A stretch of 60,469 bases of DNA. It comes from Candidatus Gastranaerophilales bacterium. GTDB taxonomy: Bacteria; Cyanobacteriota; Vampirovibrionia; Gastranaerophilales; Gastranaerophilaceae. The position numbers and the translations under genes are program-made. How positions within the stretch are numbered: position 1 is the stretch's first letter; the number at the start of each line of letters is the position of its first letter. The notes under the pieces were generated by a model, which was not told the origin of the DNA, did no database searches, and was given only the letters and a program-made list of their open reading frames with translations. The stretch spans positions 1 through 60,469 of the forward strand of contig CALUSL010000010.1 in assembly GCA_944323425.1 (NCBI GenBank), read 5' to 3'. Positions 20,316-29,208 of this stretch are shown here, piece after piece.

Positions 20316-21015
20316 ATAACTCTTGTATCGAAATCGATTCTATACCTTCAATTTTTTCTAACGCGTTATGAATATATTGTATAGGATTTTTTGTTTGAAG
20401 GCACAATTTAAAACTGATTTTTTTGTATTCATCAGAATCTGCAGAATTCTTCTGCTTTATTTCATATATTGATTCAAAAGTACTGAGAACTTTTTTGTAT
20501 GCATCCTCCATTATGTCCTTACGGCAAAAGAATGCAACGCTCATTCTTCTTATAATTTTTGAACCTCTGTGTATAAATTGTTTTTCAAATATTCTTATAA
20601 GAACAAGAACACTGACTACAATAATTGTAGACACAATAGCAAGATTATTAAAACCGCAGCCGCACGCCATACCTATACTGGCTGTAATCCACAGCGCCGC
20701 AGCAGTAGTCAAGCCGTATATTGCAGAACCATGTTTTAGAACAGTACCACCGCCGATAAAACCTATACCGGTAAGCACCTGCGCGGCAATACGGGCAGGG
20801 TCTGCCTGCGGACTGTGCGCAAAAACAGGAAAGGCATGTATTGACAATAATGTAAAAATACACGAACCCATACAAACAAGCATATGAGTCCTCAGCCCCG
20901 CCCATTTATTTGTAAGTTCACGTTCAAACCCTATGGCAAAGCCTAAAATCATCGCAAGCAAGATATCAAGCAGCATATTCTTTTCTAAAAGAACTGTTGT
21001 TATAAAATTCTCCAT
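20308..21015 (-). CDS. MgtC/SapB-family inner-membrane protein
   Basis: Four to five membrane segments with FAIGFERELTNKWAGLRTHMLVCMGSCIFTL and GIGFIGGGTVLKHGSAIYGLTTAAALW, the MgtC/SapB core, and a C-terminal cytoplasmic ACT-like tail of about 90 residues. MgtC proteins affect Mg and ATP balance in characterised cases; many homologues have no proven role. Start: ATG at 21015 has GGAGAG 1-3 bases upstream; a TTG at 21024 is in frame but lacks a ribosome site. It follows oppC by 30 bases and overlaps the TPR gene. Confidence 0.85.
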   Translation of the reverse strand: MENFITTVLLEKNMLLDILLAMILGFAIGFERELTNKWAGLRTHMLVCMGSCIFTLLSIHAFPVFAHSPQADPARIAAQVLTGIGFIGGGTVLKHGSAIYGLTTAAALWITASIGMACGCGFNNLAIVSTIIVVSVLVLIRIFEKQFIHRGSKIIRRMSVAFFCRKDIMEDAYKKVLSTFESIYEIKQKNSADSDEYKKISFKLCLQTKNPIQYIHNALEKIEGIESISIQELYE

Positions 21016-21045
21016 ACTCTCCAATTTCCGTTTTTGGTGTTATGT

Positions 21046-22128
21046 TTATCTCATTTTACTTTTTGGATCTAATATGTCTCTTATTGTATCACCAATCAGG
21101 TTAAAAGATAAGACCGCAATAAAAATTAAGAAACCGGGTGTCAAAAGCCAGGGACGATAAAGAATATTTACATATTCCTGTGCTTCCTTAAGCATATTAC
21201 CCCAGCTTGCATCGGGTTGTTGTATGCCCAGACCGAGAAAGCTCAAACCGGACTCGGAAAGAATATAAGAAGGTACACTCAAAGTCATTGCAACAATAAC
21301 ATAACTGAGTGTCTGCGGCAGTAAATGTTTAATAATAATCCTCTTTTTAGAAGCGCCTATTGCTTCAGCTGCCTGCACAAATTCCTGATTTTTTATAGAC
21401 AGAACCATCCCTCTCACTACTCTTGAAAATCCGGCCCATCCTATTAACGCAAGGATTACAACAATCAGCGCAAACCTCTGAATACTCGTCATGTTAGCCG
21501 GAAGTATTGCGGCAAGAATGATTAAAAGATAAAAACTGGGAATAGACATTATGGCTTCAGATATTCTCATCATTATATTATCGACAAAACCGCCTAAATA
21601 TCCGGAAATTCCTCCATATAACATACCAAGCGGGAAAGAAATAAACAAAGCAAGAAATCCGATTGTCAAAGAAATTCGTCCACCGAAGAGTATTCTGGAA
21701 AAAACGTCTCTTCCGTTTATATCCGTTCCTAACAGAAATAGCCTGCCTTCAGGCTCAACAGTCACAAGGTGTCTGTCCATTGGAATAAATCCAAGAAATT
21801 TATATTTCTCTCCACGACCAAAAAAATTAAGATAAAATTTTTTGCTTCTGTCCAGTTTATATGTAATTTTAAATTCGTCCGGATCAAAGTAACGTTTGTA
21901 ATTGTAAGTATACGGACGTGAAAGCTTACCGTTTTCATCTATTGTAAAAATTTTTGACGGCGGAGCATATGCCCTGTGACGATCAGAAAATTCTTTTGAA
22001 TAGGGCGCAAGAAAATCAGCAAAAAATATAGCAAGATATAACAGCAATAGAATGATAAGAGCCCAGAGAGAATATTTGTCTCTGACAATCTGGCGTAATA
22101 TGCTGTCTTTTTTCTTTTCGTCCGTCAT
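21046..22128 (-). CDS. Peptide/nickel-type ABC transporter permease (OppC/DppC)
   Basis: Second membrane subunit of an oligopeptide-type importer. It has an N-terminal membrane segment, a periplasmic stretch of about 100 residues (longer than in textbook OppC) and about five more membrane segments. LLGTDINGRDVFSRILFGGRISL and the EAA-type loop AAEAIGASKKRIIIKHLLPQ are the family marks. Its ATG shares one base with the oppB stop codon, so translation is coupled. No ATPase or binding protein is beside it; these must be encoded elsewhere. Confidence 0.88.
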   Translation of the reverse strand: MTDEKKKDSILRQIVRDKYSLWALIILLLLYLAIFFADFLAPYSKEFSDRHRAYAPPSKIFTIDENGKLSRPYTYNYKRYFDPDEFKITYKLDRSKKFYLNFFGRGEKYKFLGFIPMDRHLVTVEPEGRLFLLGTDINGRDVFSRILFGGRISLTIGFLALFISFPLGMLYGGISGYLGGFVDNIMMRISEAIMSIPSFYLLIILAAILPANMTSIQRFALIVVILALIGWAGFSRVVRGMVLSIKNQEFVQAAEAIGASKKRIIIKHLLPQTLSYVIVAMTLSVPSYILSESGLSFLGLGIQQPDASWGNMLKEAQEYVNILYRPWLLTPGFLIFIAVLSFNLIGDTIRDILDPKSKMR

Positions 22129-23105
22129 TAACTTACACTCACCCTCGGATCAACCATTTTTAGCAATATATCAGCAATCAGATTGCCTAAAATCAGCATT
22201 AGCGTTCCCATCATCAAAGACGCCATAACAAGATTTATATCAGATTTCATTACCGCCTCGAGAATCAAACGCCCGAGCCCGGGATATTGAAACACATATT
22301 CAGTTAAAGCAGCTCCGCTGAGTAAAGAAGCAAACTCAAAGCCGAGCAGTGTAACCATAGGATTTATTGCATTTCTCAGAGCATGTTTGTACACAACTTT
22401 GTTTTCACTCAATCCCTTAGCACGCGCAAACTTCACGTAATCAGAACCAAGCACATCTAACAAATTTCCCCTCATTTGTCTCTGCAGCCCCGATAAAGAC
22501 AGAGTAAACAGTACAGTTACGGGCAAGACAAGATGGTGCATAACATCCAGAATTTTGTGAACCGGAGAATATGTTGAAAAGTCATAACAAGTCAAACCTC
22601 CGGTCGGAAACCATCCTGTTTTCACAGCGAATATCAAAAGCAGAAGAGCAAAGAAAAATGACGGAACAGCCATACCTATACTTGTCAAAATTGTCATTAT
22701 CCTATCTGCCGGTTTTTTCCAGTTTAGTGCGGCATATATCCCGAGCGGTATTCCGACAAGCCATGTCAAAAATATAACGACACTGGTAAGCAGCAGTGTA
22801 TTTGGTATTCGTTCTTTTAGCTTGTCACTAACCTTTTCGCCCGTAACACTAACACCTAAATCTCCTTTCACAAAGCTTTTCAGCCACAAACCATATTGAA
22901 TTATCAAAGGTTTGTCCAGCCCGAGTCTTTTTTCTTCAGCCCTTAGTGTCTCCTGAGATATTGAAGGGTTTATTCGAAGCTCTGCAAGCGGATCCACAGG
23001 ACTAAGTCTAATTATGAAAAAGCTTATAATAGACACAAGAAACAAAAGCGGTATCGCCTGTATTAATCTTTTTATTATATATATAAATAACTGTGCGTTT
23101 AGCAT
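22128..23105 (-). CDS. Peptide/nickel-type ABC transporter permease (OppB/DppB)
   Basis: First membrane subunit of the importer: six membrane segments, the N-terminal IIKRLIQAIPLLFLVSIISFFIIRL and the EAA loop YVKFARAKGLSENKVVYKHALRNAINP. 325 residues, normal for the family. No Shine-Dalgarno is seen, and a good -10 box lies only 6 bases before the ATG, so the mRNA may lack a leader. First gene of the oppB-oppC-mgtC-TPR unit. Confidence 0.9.
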   Translation of the reverse strand: MLNAQLFIYIIKRLIQAIPLLFLVSIISFFIIRLSPVDPLAELRINPSISQETLRAEEKRLGLDKPLIIQYGLWLKSFVKGDLGVSVTGEKVSDKLKERIPNTLLLTSVVIFLTWLVGIPLGIYAALNWKKPADRIMTILTSIGMAVPSFFFALLLLIFAVKTGWFPTGGLTCYDFSTYSPVHKILDVMHHLVLPVTVLFTLSLSGLQRQMRGNLLDVLGSDYVKFARAKGLSENKVVYKHALRNAINPMVTLLGFEFASLLSGAALTEYVFQYPGLGRLILEAVMKSDINLVMASLMMGTLMLILGNLIADILLKMVDPRVSVS

Positions 23106-23111
23106 AATATA

Positions 23112-23139
23112 ATTTTATAAGATAGTTTGAGTTTTGCAA
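23112..23139 (-). promoter_or_regulatory. Candidate promoter of the oppB operon
   Basis: On the minus strand: TTGCAA (23139-23134), 16 bases, TAAAAT (23117-23112). Only 6 bases separate the -10 from the oppB ATG, so transcription would start at or beside the start codon. Confidence 0.5.
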
Positions 23140-23344
23140 TTAGTTTGTTGTATTAAATTTGTAACGTTGTTAAGTATTGTAAAGTCAAATTTCTAAAGTG
23201 CAATTTTTTTTAAACTACAAATTTTTGCTTTTCATTTTTTTCATAAATTTTTAAATTTCATTTTATTTTATAAAAATTCTCTAAAATTTCATAAAAAATT
23301 TACTGGTTTTTAAAATTCCAATTTTCGTCTTAAACCCTTATAAA

Positions 23345-23373
23345 TTGCAATTTCTCAAAATCAGATGTAATAA
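23345..23373 (+). promoter_or_regulatory. Candidate promoter of the decarboxylase-sda operon
   Basis: TTGCAA (23345-23350), exactly 17 bases, TAATAA (23368-23373). The leader to the ATG would be about 78 bases. Confidence 0.5.
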
Positions 23374-23457
23374 TTGTGAACAGAGAGGGGATTCTAAAAA
23401 TCAAACTCCGCTTTAAAATACGCACACTACTGATTACATTAATAAAAGGAATTGCAA

Positions 23458-25125
23458 ATGAGCAAAATTACTGTTTCGGATTATCTGGTTCAAGAACTAA
23501 ATAAACTTGGCATAAAAGATTTTTTCGGGCTTCCCGGTGATTACAACTTCAATATTCTGAGCTCAATTGAAAATAATGAGAATACTAACTGGATTGGTTG
23601 CACAAATGAACTTAACGCCGGCTATGCAGCAGACGGATATGCGCGTATAAACGGTTATGGTGCACTGGTTACTACTTTCGGCGTCGGAGAATTGAGTGCA
23701 ATAAATGCTGTAGCCGGAAGTTTTGCAGAAAATATTCCAGTTTTTAAAATAGTTGGAGTACCCGCAACAAAATATATAGAACAGAATACATTGCTTCATC
23801 ATAATTTTAGCAATCCGGATTACTATGCTTTTCAGAGAGCTTATGCAAATGTAGTTGAAGCAACAGCATTTCTCGATTGCAAAAATGCTAAAAAAGAAAT
23901 AGACAGGATGATTCAAATTTTTATCAGAGAAAAAAGACCGGTCTACCTCGCTATTCCTGTTGATATTTGCAAAATGGAAATAGAAAACAATCCTGAAATA
24001 GAGAAACCAGCCAGCAATCAAAAGAATCTGGCAGAAGCTGCAGAACATGCACTAAACCTGATAAAAACCTCCGATTTCCCCGTTATTCTCGCCGATGTAT
24101 TAGCAAAAAGATTCAACGCGTTAGATGAAATGAAAAAATTTGCTAATACATCGGGACTCCCCATTTGTACATTGCTCATGGGCAAATCAATGTTCGATGA
24201 AGACAATGAAATGTATCTGGGAACATATTTGGGTTCATATGATAATTTATATGCCTATAAATATGTCAACAACTCCGATTGTGTAATTTCAATAGGCACT
24301 ATAATAAGCGATTTGAACACATTCAGTTTTGACATCAAATTTAACCCGTCACAATATATAAATATTCAGGGCACATATACAATCATTGAAAATAAAAAAT
24401 ATGACAATGTTCTGATGAAGGATATGATTGCAGAACTTTGCAAAAAAATTGAAAAAAGACATATTTTAATTGAACATGATGAAAGAGGATTTGAGAAAGT
24501 CGATTCTCCGACAGATGCAAACCTTCGTGCTGATTATATTTATCCGAGATTACAGGAATTTTTTAAACCCGGAGACATAATTTTTTCAGAAACAGGACTT
24601 GTCAAATTTGGTATTGCACCGATGTCACTTCCTCAGGATTGTATATTAAACAATCAGGTGCTCTGGGGCTCAATCGGATGGGCAACACCTGCTGCATTCG
24701 GAGCTGCTATAGCAGACAAAAACAGGAGGGTTGTATTGATTACAGGGGAAGGCGCTCATCAGTTAACAGCGCAGGAAGTAAGCACAATAATGAGACATAA
24801 TTTAAATATGGTGATTATTGTTTTAAACAACTCCGGCTATACAATAGAACGCATCCTTTCAGATGACCCTATGGACAAATTTAACGACATAGCAAACTGG
24901 AACTATTCAAAGCTTCCGTCCGTATTCGAAGGAAATTGCTGGAGTGCCTGTGTTCATACAGAAGCTGAGCTCGATGAAATATTAAAACAGACTGAGATTG
25001 AGCAAAAAGACAGATTGTGTTATATTGAACTTTTTACGGAAATGATGGACGTGCCGTATTTGACGAAACGTGTTGTCAAAAAATTGAGAGATAAAAGCGG
25101 AGCGTCAGTTTGTCAGGTAAGATAG
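23458..25125 (+). CDS. ThDP-dependent 2-oxoacid decarboxylase (pyruvate/indolepyruvate decarboxylase type)
   Basis: Non-oxidative decarboxylation of a 2-oxoacid to an aldehyde and CO2, with thiamine diphosphate. The active-site set of pyruvate decarboxylase is all present: D28 in GDYN, E51 in NELNAGYAADGYA, the pair H114-H115 in LLHHNF and E464 in NNSGYTIE; the ThDP-binding GEGAHQ..NN motif is there too. 555 residues is the normal length. Start: AAGGA lies 7 bases before this ATG; a TTG two codons upstream is less likely. Substrate cannot be read from sequence: pyruvate, indolepyruvate, phenylpyruvate and branched 2-oxoacids are options, but the serine dehydratase genes 4 bases downstream make pyruvate attractive. 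Confidence 0.88.
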   Translation: MSKITVSDYLVQELNKLGIKDFFGLPGDYNFNILSSIENNENTNWIGCTNELNAGYAADGYARINGYGALVTTFGVGELSAINAVAGSFAENIPVFKIVGVPATKYIEQNTLLHHNFSNPDYYAFQRAYANVVEATAFLDCKNAKKEIDRMIQIFIREKRPVYLAIPVDICKMEIENNPEIEKPASNQKNLAEAAEHALNLIKTSDFPVILADVLAKRFNALDEMKKFANTSGLPICTLLMGKSMFDEDNEMYLGTYLGSYDNLYAYKYVNNSDCVISIGTIISDLNTFSFDIKFNPSQYINIQGTYTIIENKKYDNVLMKDMIAELCKKIEKRHILIEHDERGFEKVDSPTDANLRADYIYPRLQEFFKPGDIIFSETGLVKFGIAPMSLPQDCILNNQVLWGSIGWATPAAFGAAIADKNRRVVLITGEGAHQLTAQEVSTIMRHNLNMVIIVLNNSGYTIERILSDDPMDKFNDIANWNYSKLPSVFEGNCWSACVHTEAELDEILKQTEIEQKDRLCYIELFTEMMDVPYLTKRVVKKLRDKSGASVCQVR

Positions 25126-25129
25126 TTAT

Positions 25130-25807
25130 ATGGAAAAAACGAAAACTTTATTTGATGTAATAGGACCGGTAATAATAGGTCCATCCAGCTCTCATACTGC
25201 CGGCGCCGTAAGAATAGGTCTGCTTTCAGGTAAAATATTCGGAGAAAAACCGGATAATGTAAAATTCAAACTGTATAATTCTTTTGCAAAAACAGGAAAA
25301 GGGCACGGCACGGACAAAGGGCTTCTAGGCGGCGTGCTCGGATTTGATGTTGACAATGAAAACATTAAAAACGCCTTTGAAATTGCCGGACAAAAGGGTA
25401 TAAAATACGAATATGAATATCTGGAAGATTTATCCAGACATCCTAATTCCGTTGATGTAATTTTTAATAACGGAGAAATGGAAATTTCCGGTGATTCAGT
25501 AGGCGCAGGAGAAGTTTGTATTAACAGAATTAATGGCTACAACTTTAATATTAATGGAGATTATGACACATTGATATTGATTTACAAAGATAAACCGGGT
25601 ATGGTTTACAGAGTAACAGCACTAATACAGGGGCAGGATGTTAATATTGCATCAATGCATTGCGACAGGCATGACAAAGGGAAAGAAGCGTCAATGGGGA
25701 TATGTCTTGACTCTCCGTTGCCTGAATATATATTAAGAAAACTGCATGAAATAGACGAAATATACTTGATAAGGAATATAGAAGCATTTAAACAATGGCA
25801 AAATTAG
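25130..25807 (+). CDS. sdaAB: L-serine dehydratase, beta subunit
   Basis: One half of the [4Fe-4S] L-serine dehydratase, which turns serine into pyruvate and ammonia. VIGPSSSHTAGAVRIG (about 14-29) and HGTDKGLLGGVLGF are the substrate-side motifs; an ACT domain covers about 140-222 (LILIYKDKPGMVYRVTALIQ). 225 residues, as in the two-subunit Bacillus type. It starts 4 bases after the decarboxylase stop and overlaps the alpha gene by 13 bases. Confidence 0.93.
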   Translation: MEKTKTLFDVIGPVIIGPSSSHTAGAVRIGLLSGKIFGEKPDNVKFKLYNSFAKTGKGHGTDKGLLGGVLGFDVDNENIKNAFEIAGQKGIKYEYEYLEDLSRHPNSVDVIFNNGEMEISGDSVGAGEVCINRINGYNFNINGDYDTLILIYKDKPGMVYRVTALIQGQDVNIASMHCDRHDKGKEASMGICLDSPLPEYILRKLHEIDEIYLIRNIEAFKQWQN

Positions 25808-26694
25808 AAACATTTGAAGATTTATTAGAACTGTCTTCAGTTAAAAATAAAAGAATATATGAAATTTGTCAGGAATACGAAGCTGAGAGATTCGAAACAT
25901 CTGTCGAAAATATAAGGAAACAGGTGAGATACAATCTCGAAGCAATGAAACATGCAATAGACGAAGGGTTAAAATCTTCTGAAAAATCTGTCAGCGGACT
26001 ATGCGGCAATGATTGTGCAAAACTTCTGGAAAGATATAAAAACGGAAAATCATTTTTTTCTGAGACATATCAAAATGTTTTGTTATATGCACTTGCAACA
26101 ATTGAACAAAATCTAAGAATGGGAAAAATAGTTGCTTGTCCTACAGCGGGATCCTGCGGAATTGTTCCTGCTGTTATTAAATCAATGACAGAAGCGATTA
26201 GTGCGGATATTGAAACAGAAATTAATGCTCTTTTGACTGCAGGAATAATCGGTGAAATTATATCAAATAAACTTGCGCTTGCAGGTGCCGTTATGGGATG
26301 TCAGAGTGAATGCGGCGTTGCTGCAGCCATGGCAGCCGGTGCTATGGTCGAAATATACAACGGTACATCAAATCAAATACTCAATGCAGCTGCCCTTACG
26401 CTTAAAAATGTAATGGGGCTTGTGTGTGATCCTGTTGCAGGACTGGTGGAAGTCCCGTGTGCAAAAAGAAATGCTTTTCTGGCTATTTATGCTGTAACCG
26501 CTGCAGAAATGGCAATGGCCGGTATAGAATCAGTCATTCCTATAGATGAAGTGGTGGATGCAATGAAGCAGGTGGGTGAATTGATGAACCCCTGTCTGAA
26601 AGAAAGTTCGGAAGGAGGACTTGCAACAACAAAAACAGGATTGAGAATAACACAGGAACTTTCTGAAAAATGGAAAAATACTGATTGTGTTTAA
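25795..26694 (+). CDS. sdaAA: L-serine dehydratase, iron-sulphur alpha subunit
   Basis: Cluster-bearing half of serine dehydratase. VACPTAGSCGIVPA (113-126), MGCQSECGVAAAMAAG (about 167-182), VCDPVAGLVEVPCAKRN (about 210-226) supply the conserved cysteines of the oxygen-sensitive [4Fe-4S] centre. 299 residues, the normal length. Overlap with sdaAB points to coupled translation. The cluster fits an anaerobic lifestyle. Confidence 0.94.
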   Translation: MAKLETFEDLLELSSVKNKRIYEICQEYEAERFETSVENIRKQVRYNLEAMKHAIDEGLKSSEKSVSGLCGNDCAKLLERYKNGKSFFSETYQNVLLYALATIEQNLRMGKIVACPTAGSCGIVPAVIKSMTEAISADIETEINALLTAGIIGEIISNKLALAGAVMGCQSECGVAAAMAAGAMVEIYNGTSNQILNAAALTLKNVMGLVCDPVAGLVEVPCAKRNAFLAIYAVTAAEMAMAGIESVIPIDEVVDAMKQVGELMNPCLKESSEGGLATTKTGLRITQELSEKWKNTDCV

Positions 26695-26760
26695 TAGTAC
26701 AACAGGGCTTTAAAGAACTTGTTTTTTGTTGTAATATAATTTCAGCAGAGGATTTTTTAT

Positions 26761-28200
26761 ATGTTGAAATTATTTAATTCATATTCGGACAAAATTGAAG
26801 AGTTTGTTCCTTTAAACGGAAACAAGGTTAATATGTATGTTTGCGGACCGACTGTATACGATCATCCGCATCTCGGACATGCCAGATGTTACATAACCTG
26901 GGATGTTGTATACAGATATTTAAAGTTTTTAGGCTATGACGTAACATACTGCAGAAATGTCACGGATGTGGATGACAAAATACTTGCCCGTTCTGAAAAA
27001 GAAGGTATTACGCCAGATGAAGTGGCAAAAAAATACTATGATATTTTTTCAGAATCAATGAAAAAATTGAACAACTCAAAACCTGACATAGAGCCTTTTG
27101 CTACAAAAAATCTCGGAGAAATGATTTCTATTGTAAAAAAATTAATAGAAAAGGGATTTGCTTACGAAGTAGACGGTGACGTGTATTTCAGAGTTAAAAA
27201 ATTCCCGAAATACGGAGCTTTGAGCAAACAGCCTATAGACGACCTGATTGCAGGAGCAAGGGTGGAAGCTTCATCGAAAAAAGAAGATGTGCTTGATTTT
27301 GCTCTGTGGAAAAAGGATGAAAAACACGGTTACAAAAGCCCGTGGGGTATAGGAAGACCGGGCTGGCATATTGAATGTTCTGCAATGGCAAGAAAACATC
27401 TTGCACCTGAAATCGATATACATGCCGGCGGAGCTGATTTAATATTTCCTCACCACGAAAATGAGATTGCCCAGTCGGAATGTGCAAACGGCTGTCAGTT
27501 TGTTAAATACTGGCTGCATAATGGTTTCGTGACAATAAATAAAGAAAAAATGTCCAAATCTTTAGGTAATTTCAAAACCATAGACAGTATATTAGAGAAT
27601 TATGACGCAAATACAATCAGATTTTTCATACTAACAAATCACTACAGAATGCCCGTTGAATTTAATGATGAAGCATTAGAAGCGGCAGCAGCCGGAGTAA
27701 AAAGATTGAGAAATGCGGCTAACAATCTTCTGAATTATATTGGCAAAGAAAATCTTTCTGATAATGTTGAGTGCGAAGAAATAGAACAATTTAAAGATGC
27801 AATGAACGATGATTTTAATACATCAAAAGCTCTTGCCGTGATGTTTGATATTGCCACAAAAGGAAACAAAGCAAAAGACGCTGATGACAAAGAAAATGCA
27901 AAAAAATATATTTCAGCATTGATGAAACTTGCACGGGTGCTCGGATTTGATTTTGAAAAAGTTGAGCTTGATGAAAACCAGCTCAAAGAAAAATTGGACT
28001 GCATCATAAATGAATTTGACTTTGTAACCGACAAAAATGCCCCTGCATGTGAGATAATGAAAAAAATTATCGAAGAAAGAAATAAAGCCAGAGCTGAAAA
28101 GAACTGGGCGGTTGCGGATAAAATAAGAAACGAACTGGATAAAATAAATATTGTGTTAAAAGATACTAAAAACGGTACCACTGAATGGGAGGTAAAATAG
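26761..28200 (+). CDS. cysS: Cysteinyl-tRNA synthetase
   Basis: Class I aminoacyl-tRNA synthetase charging tRNA(Cys). HLGH (37-40, the HIGH box), zinc ligand C28 in YVCGPTVYDHPH, and KMSKS (263-267) are present; GWHIECSAMA and HAGGADLIFPHHENE are diagnostic. 479 residues, full length. GAGGA lies 8 bases before the ATG, and a TATAAT lies at 26735-26740, so it may have its own promoter after the sda genes. No T-box leader is seen: the gap is only 66 bases. Confidence 0.96.
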   Translation: MLKLFNSYSDKIEEFVPLNGNKVNMYVCGPTVYDHPHLGHARCYITWDVVYRYLKFLGYDVTYCRNVTDVDDKILARSEKEGITPDEVAKKYYDIFSESMKKLNNSKPDIEPFATKNLGEMISIVKKLIEKGFAYEVDGDVYFRVKKFPKYGALSKQPIDDLIAGARVEASSKKEDVLDFALWKKDEKHGYKSPWGIGRPGWHIECSAMARKHLAPEIDIHAGGADLIFPHHENEIAQSECANGCQFVKYWLHNGFVTINKEKMSKSLGNFKTIDSILENYDANTIRFFILTNHYRMPVEFNDEALEAAAAGVKRLRNAANNLLNYIGKENLSDNVECEEIEQFKDAMNDDFNTSKALAVMFDIATKGNKAKDADDKENAKKYISALMKLARVLGFDFEKVELDENQLKEKLDCIINEFDFVTDKNAPACEIMKKIIEERNKARAEKNWAVADKIRNELDKINIVLKDTKNGTTEWEVK

Positions 28201-28204
28201 TATT

Positions 28205-28795
28205 ATGCTAAGAATAGGTCTCACCGGCAACATTGCATCCGGAAAATCAATAGTTGAAAGTTATTTCGAGAAAAAAGGTATTCCTGTTATAAATGCAGAC
28301 GATGTCTGCCATGAGTTAATTGACAATGACACAAATGTTATAGCAGAAATCGAAAAAATATTTAAAGATGAAGATGTACACAACGAAAACGGAACTTTGT
28401 CCAGATTCAAAATCGGACAGATTGTTTTTTCAAATCCAGAAAAGCTAGAAGAGCTTGAACATATCCTGCATCCTCCTATAGAACAAAAGATAAAAGATTT
28501 TTTTGAGAAAAATCAGGATAAAGATATTGTGGTCGCTTCTGTTCCCTTGTTGTTCGAGACCGGTATGCAAAATATGTTCGATACAACTGTTCTTGTTTGT
28601 GCGGATAAAAAAATAAGACTTCAGCGTTTGATGAACAGAAACGGATATAGCCTTGAACATGCAATGAACAGAATAAATTCACAGGTTTCTCAGGAAGAGA
28701 AAAGATATATGTCAGACTACATTATTGAAAACAATAATGATTTGATAGAGCTGGAAAGACAGATTAACAAAATTATTGAAAGACTGGGTGCATGA
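28205..28795 (+). CDS. coaE: Dephospho-CoA kinase
   Basis: Last step of coenzyme A synthesis, phosphorylating the ribose 3'-OH. P-loop GNIASGKS (8-15), INADDVCHEL, and VPLLFETGM with a lid RLMNRNGYSLEHAMNRI are seen. 196 residues is normal. It starts 4 bases after cysS and overlaps the next gene in an ATGA. Confidence 0.94.
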   Translation: MLRIGLTGNIASGKSIVESYFEKKGIPVINADDVCHELIDNDTNVIAEIEKIFKDEDVHNENGTLSRFKIGQIVFSNPEKLEELEHILHPPIEQKIKDFFEKNQDKDIVVASVPLLFETGMQNMFDTTVLVCADKKIRLQRLMNRNGYSLEHAMNRINSQVSQEEKRYMSDYIIENNNDLIELERQINKIIERLGA

Positions 28796-29208
28796 AAATA
28801 TCGGACAATTTTGTTTGCGGACTTGTCTTTGTATTATTGTTTATATTTTCTTTTCAATATTTATCATTGCTAATCAAAGTCCCATTCTCACTGCTTTTTG
28901 TTCCATACAGACAGGTAAATATGTTTGAGAGCAAATCAGCTGTATTGAAAAAAAATCGTGATTTTTTCAAAGGAGAAAAATACGTCGGGTACATAAGCGA
29001 CGTTGATTCAGAAAAAGTCTTTTTACAATCAGATTCAATATTTGATTTTTTTTCAGCGCAATATGCAATTGTTCCTTCTATACTGGTAAATGACACCGAA
29101 GAGAAATATGTAATAGGAATTTTTTACGGAAAAGATTTTGAACAAAAAAATATGAAATTGCTGAAAAAACTGGATAATAGAACATATATTTTTGAGGGGA
29201 CAAAATGA
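28792..29208 (+). CDS. Small membrane protein of unknown function
   Basis: Not recognised. 138 residues: an N-terminal signal-anchor-like membrane segment (about 8-36) and a soluble, probably exported domain of about 100 residues with mixed strands. Its ATG overlaps the coaE stop, and its end overlaps the start of the next gene by 4 bases (ATGA), so it is made together with the polytopic protein that follows and may be its partner. Confidence 0.6.
   Translation: MKISDNFVCGLVFVLLFIFSFQYLSLLIKVPFSLLFVPYRQVNMFESKSAVLKKNRDFFKGEKYVGYISDVDSEKVFLQSDSIFDFFSAQYAIVPSILVNDTEEKYVIGIFYGKDFEQKNMKLLKKLDNRTYIFEGTK

Larger units (their letters stand above)
23106..23457. other. AT-rich divergent intergenic region of about 350 bases
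   Basis: No gene is seen. It holds the minus-strand oppB promoter at its left end and a plus-strand promoter near 23345-23373, with a very AT-rich stretch of about 190 bases between them. The leader before the decarboxylase gene is about 75 bases and holds GAGAGGGG (23382-23390); I see no known riboswitch in it. Confidence 0.5.

Noticed and set aside
26695-26760. T-box leader before cysS
   Set aside because: The gap is only 66 bases, and there is no T-box sequence or terminator stem.
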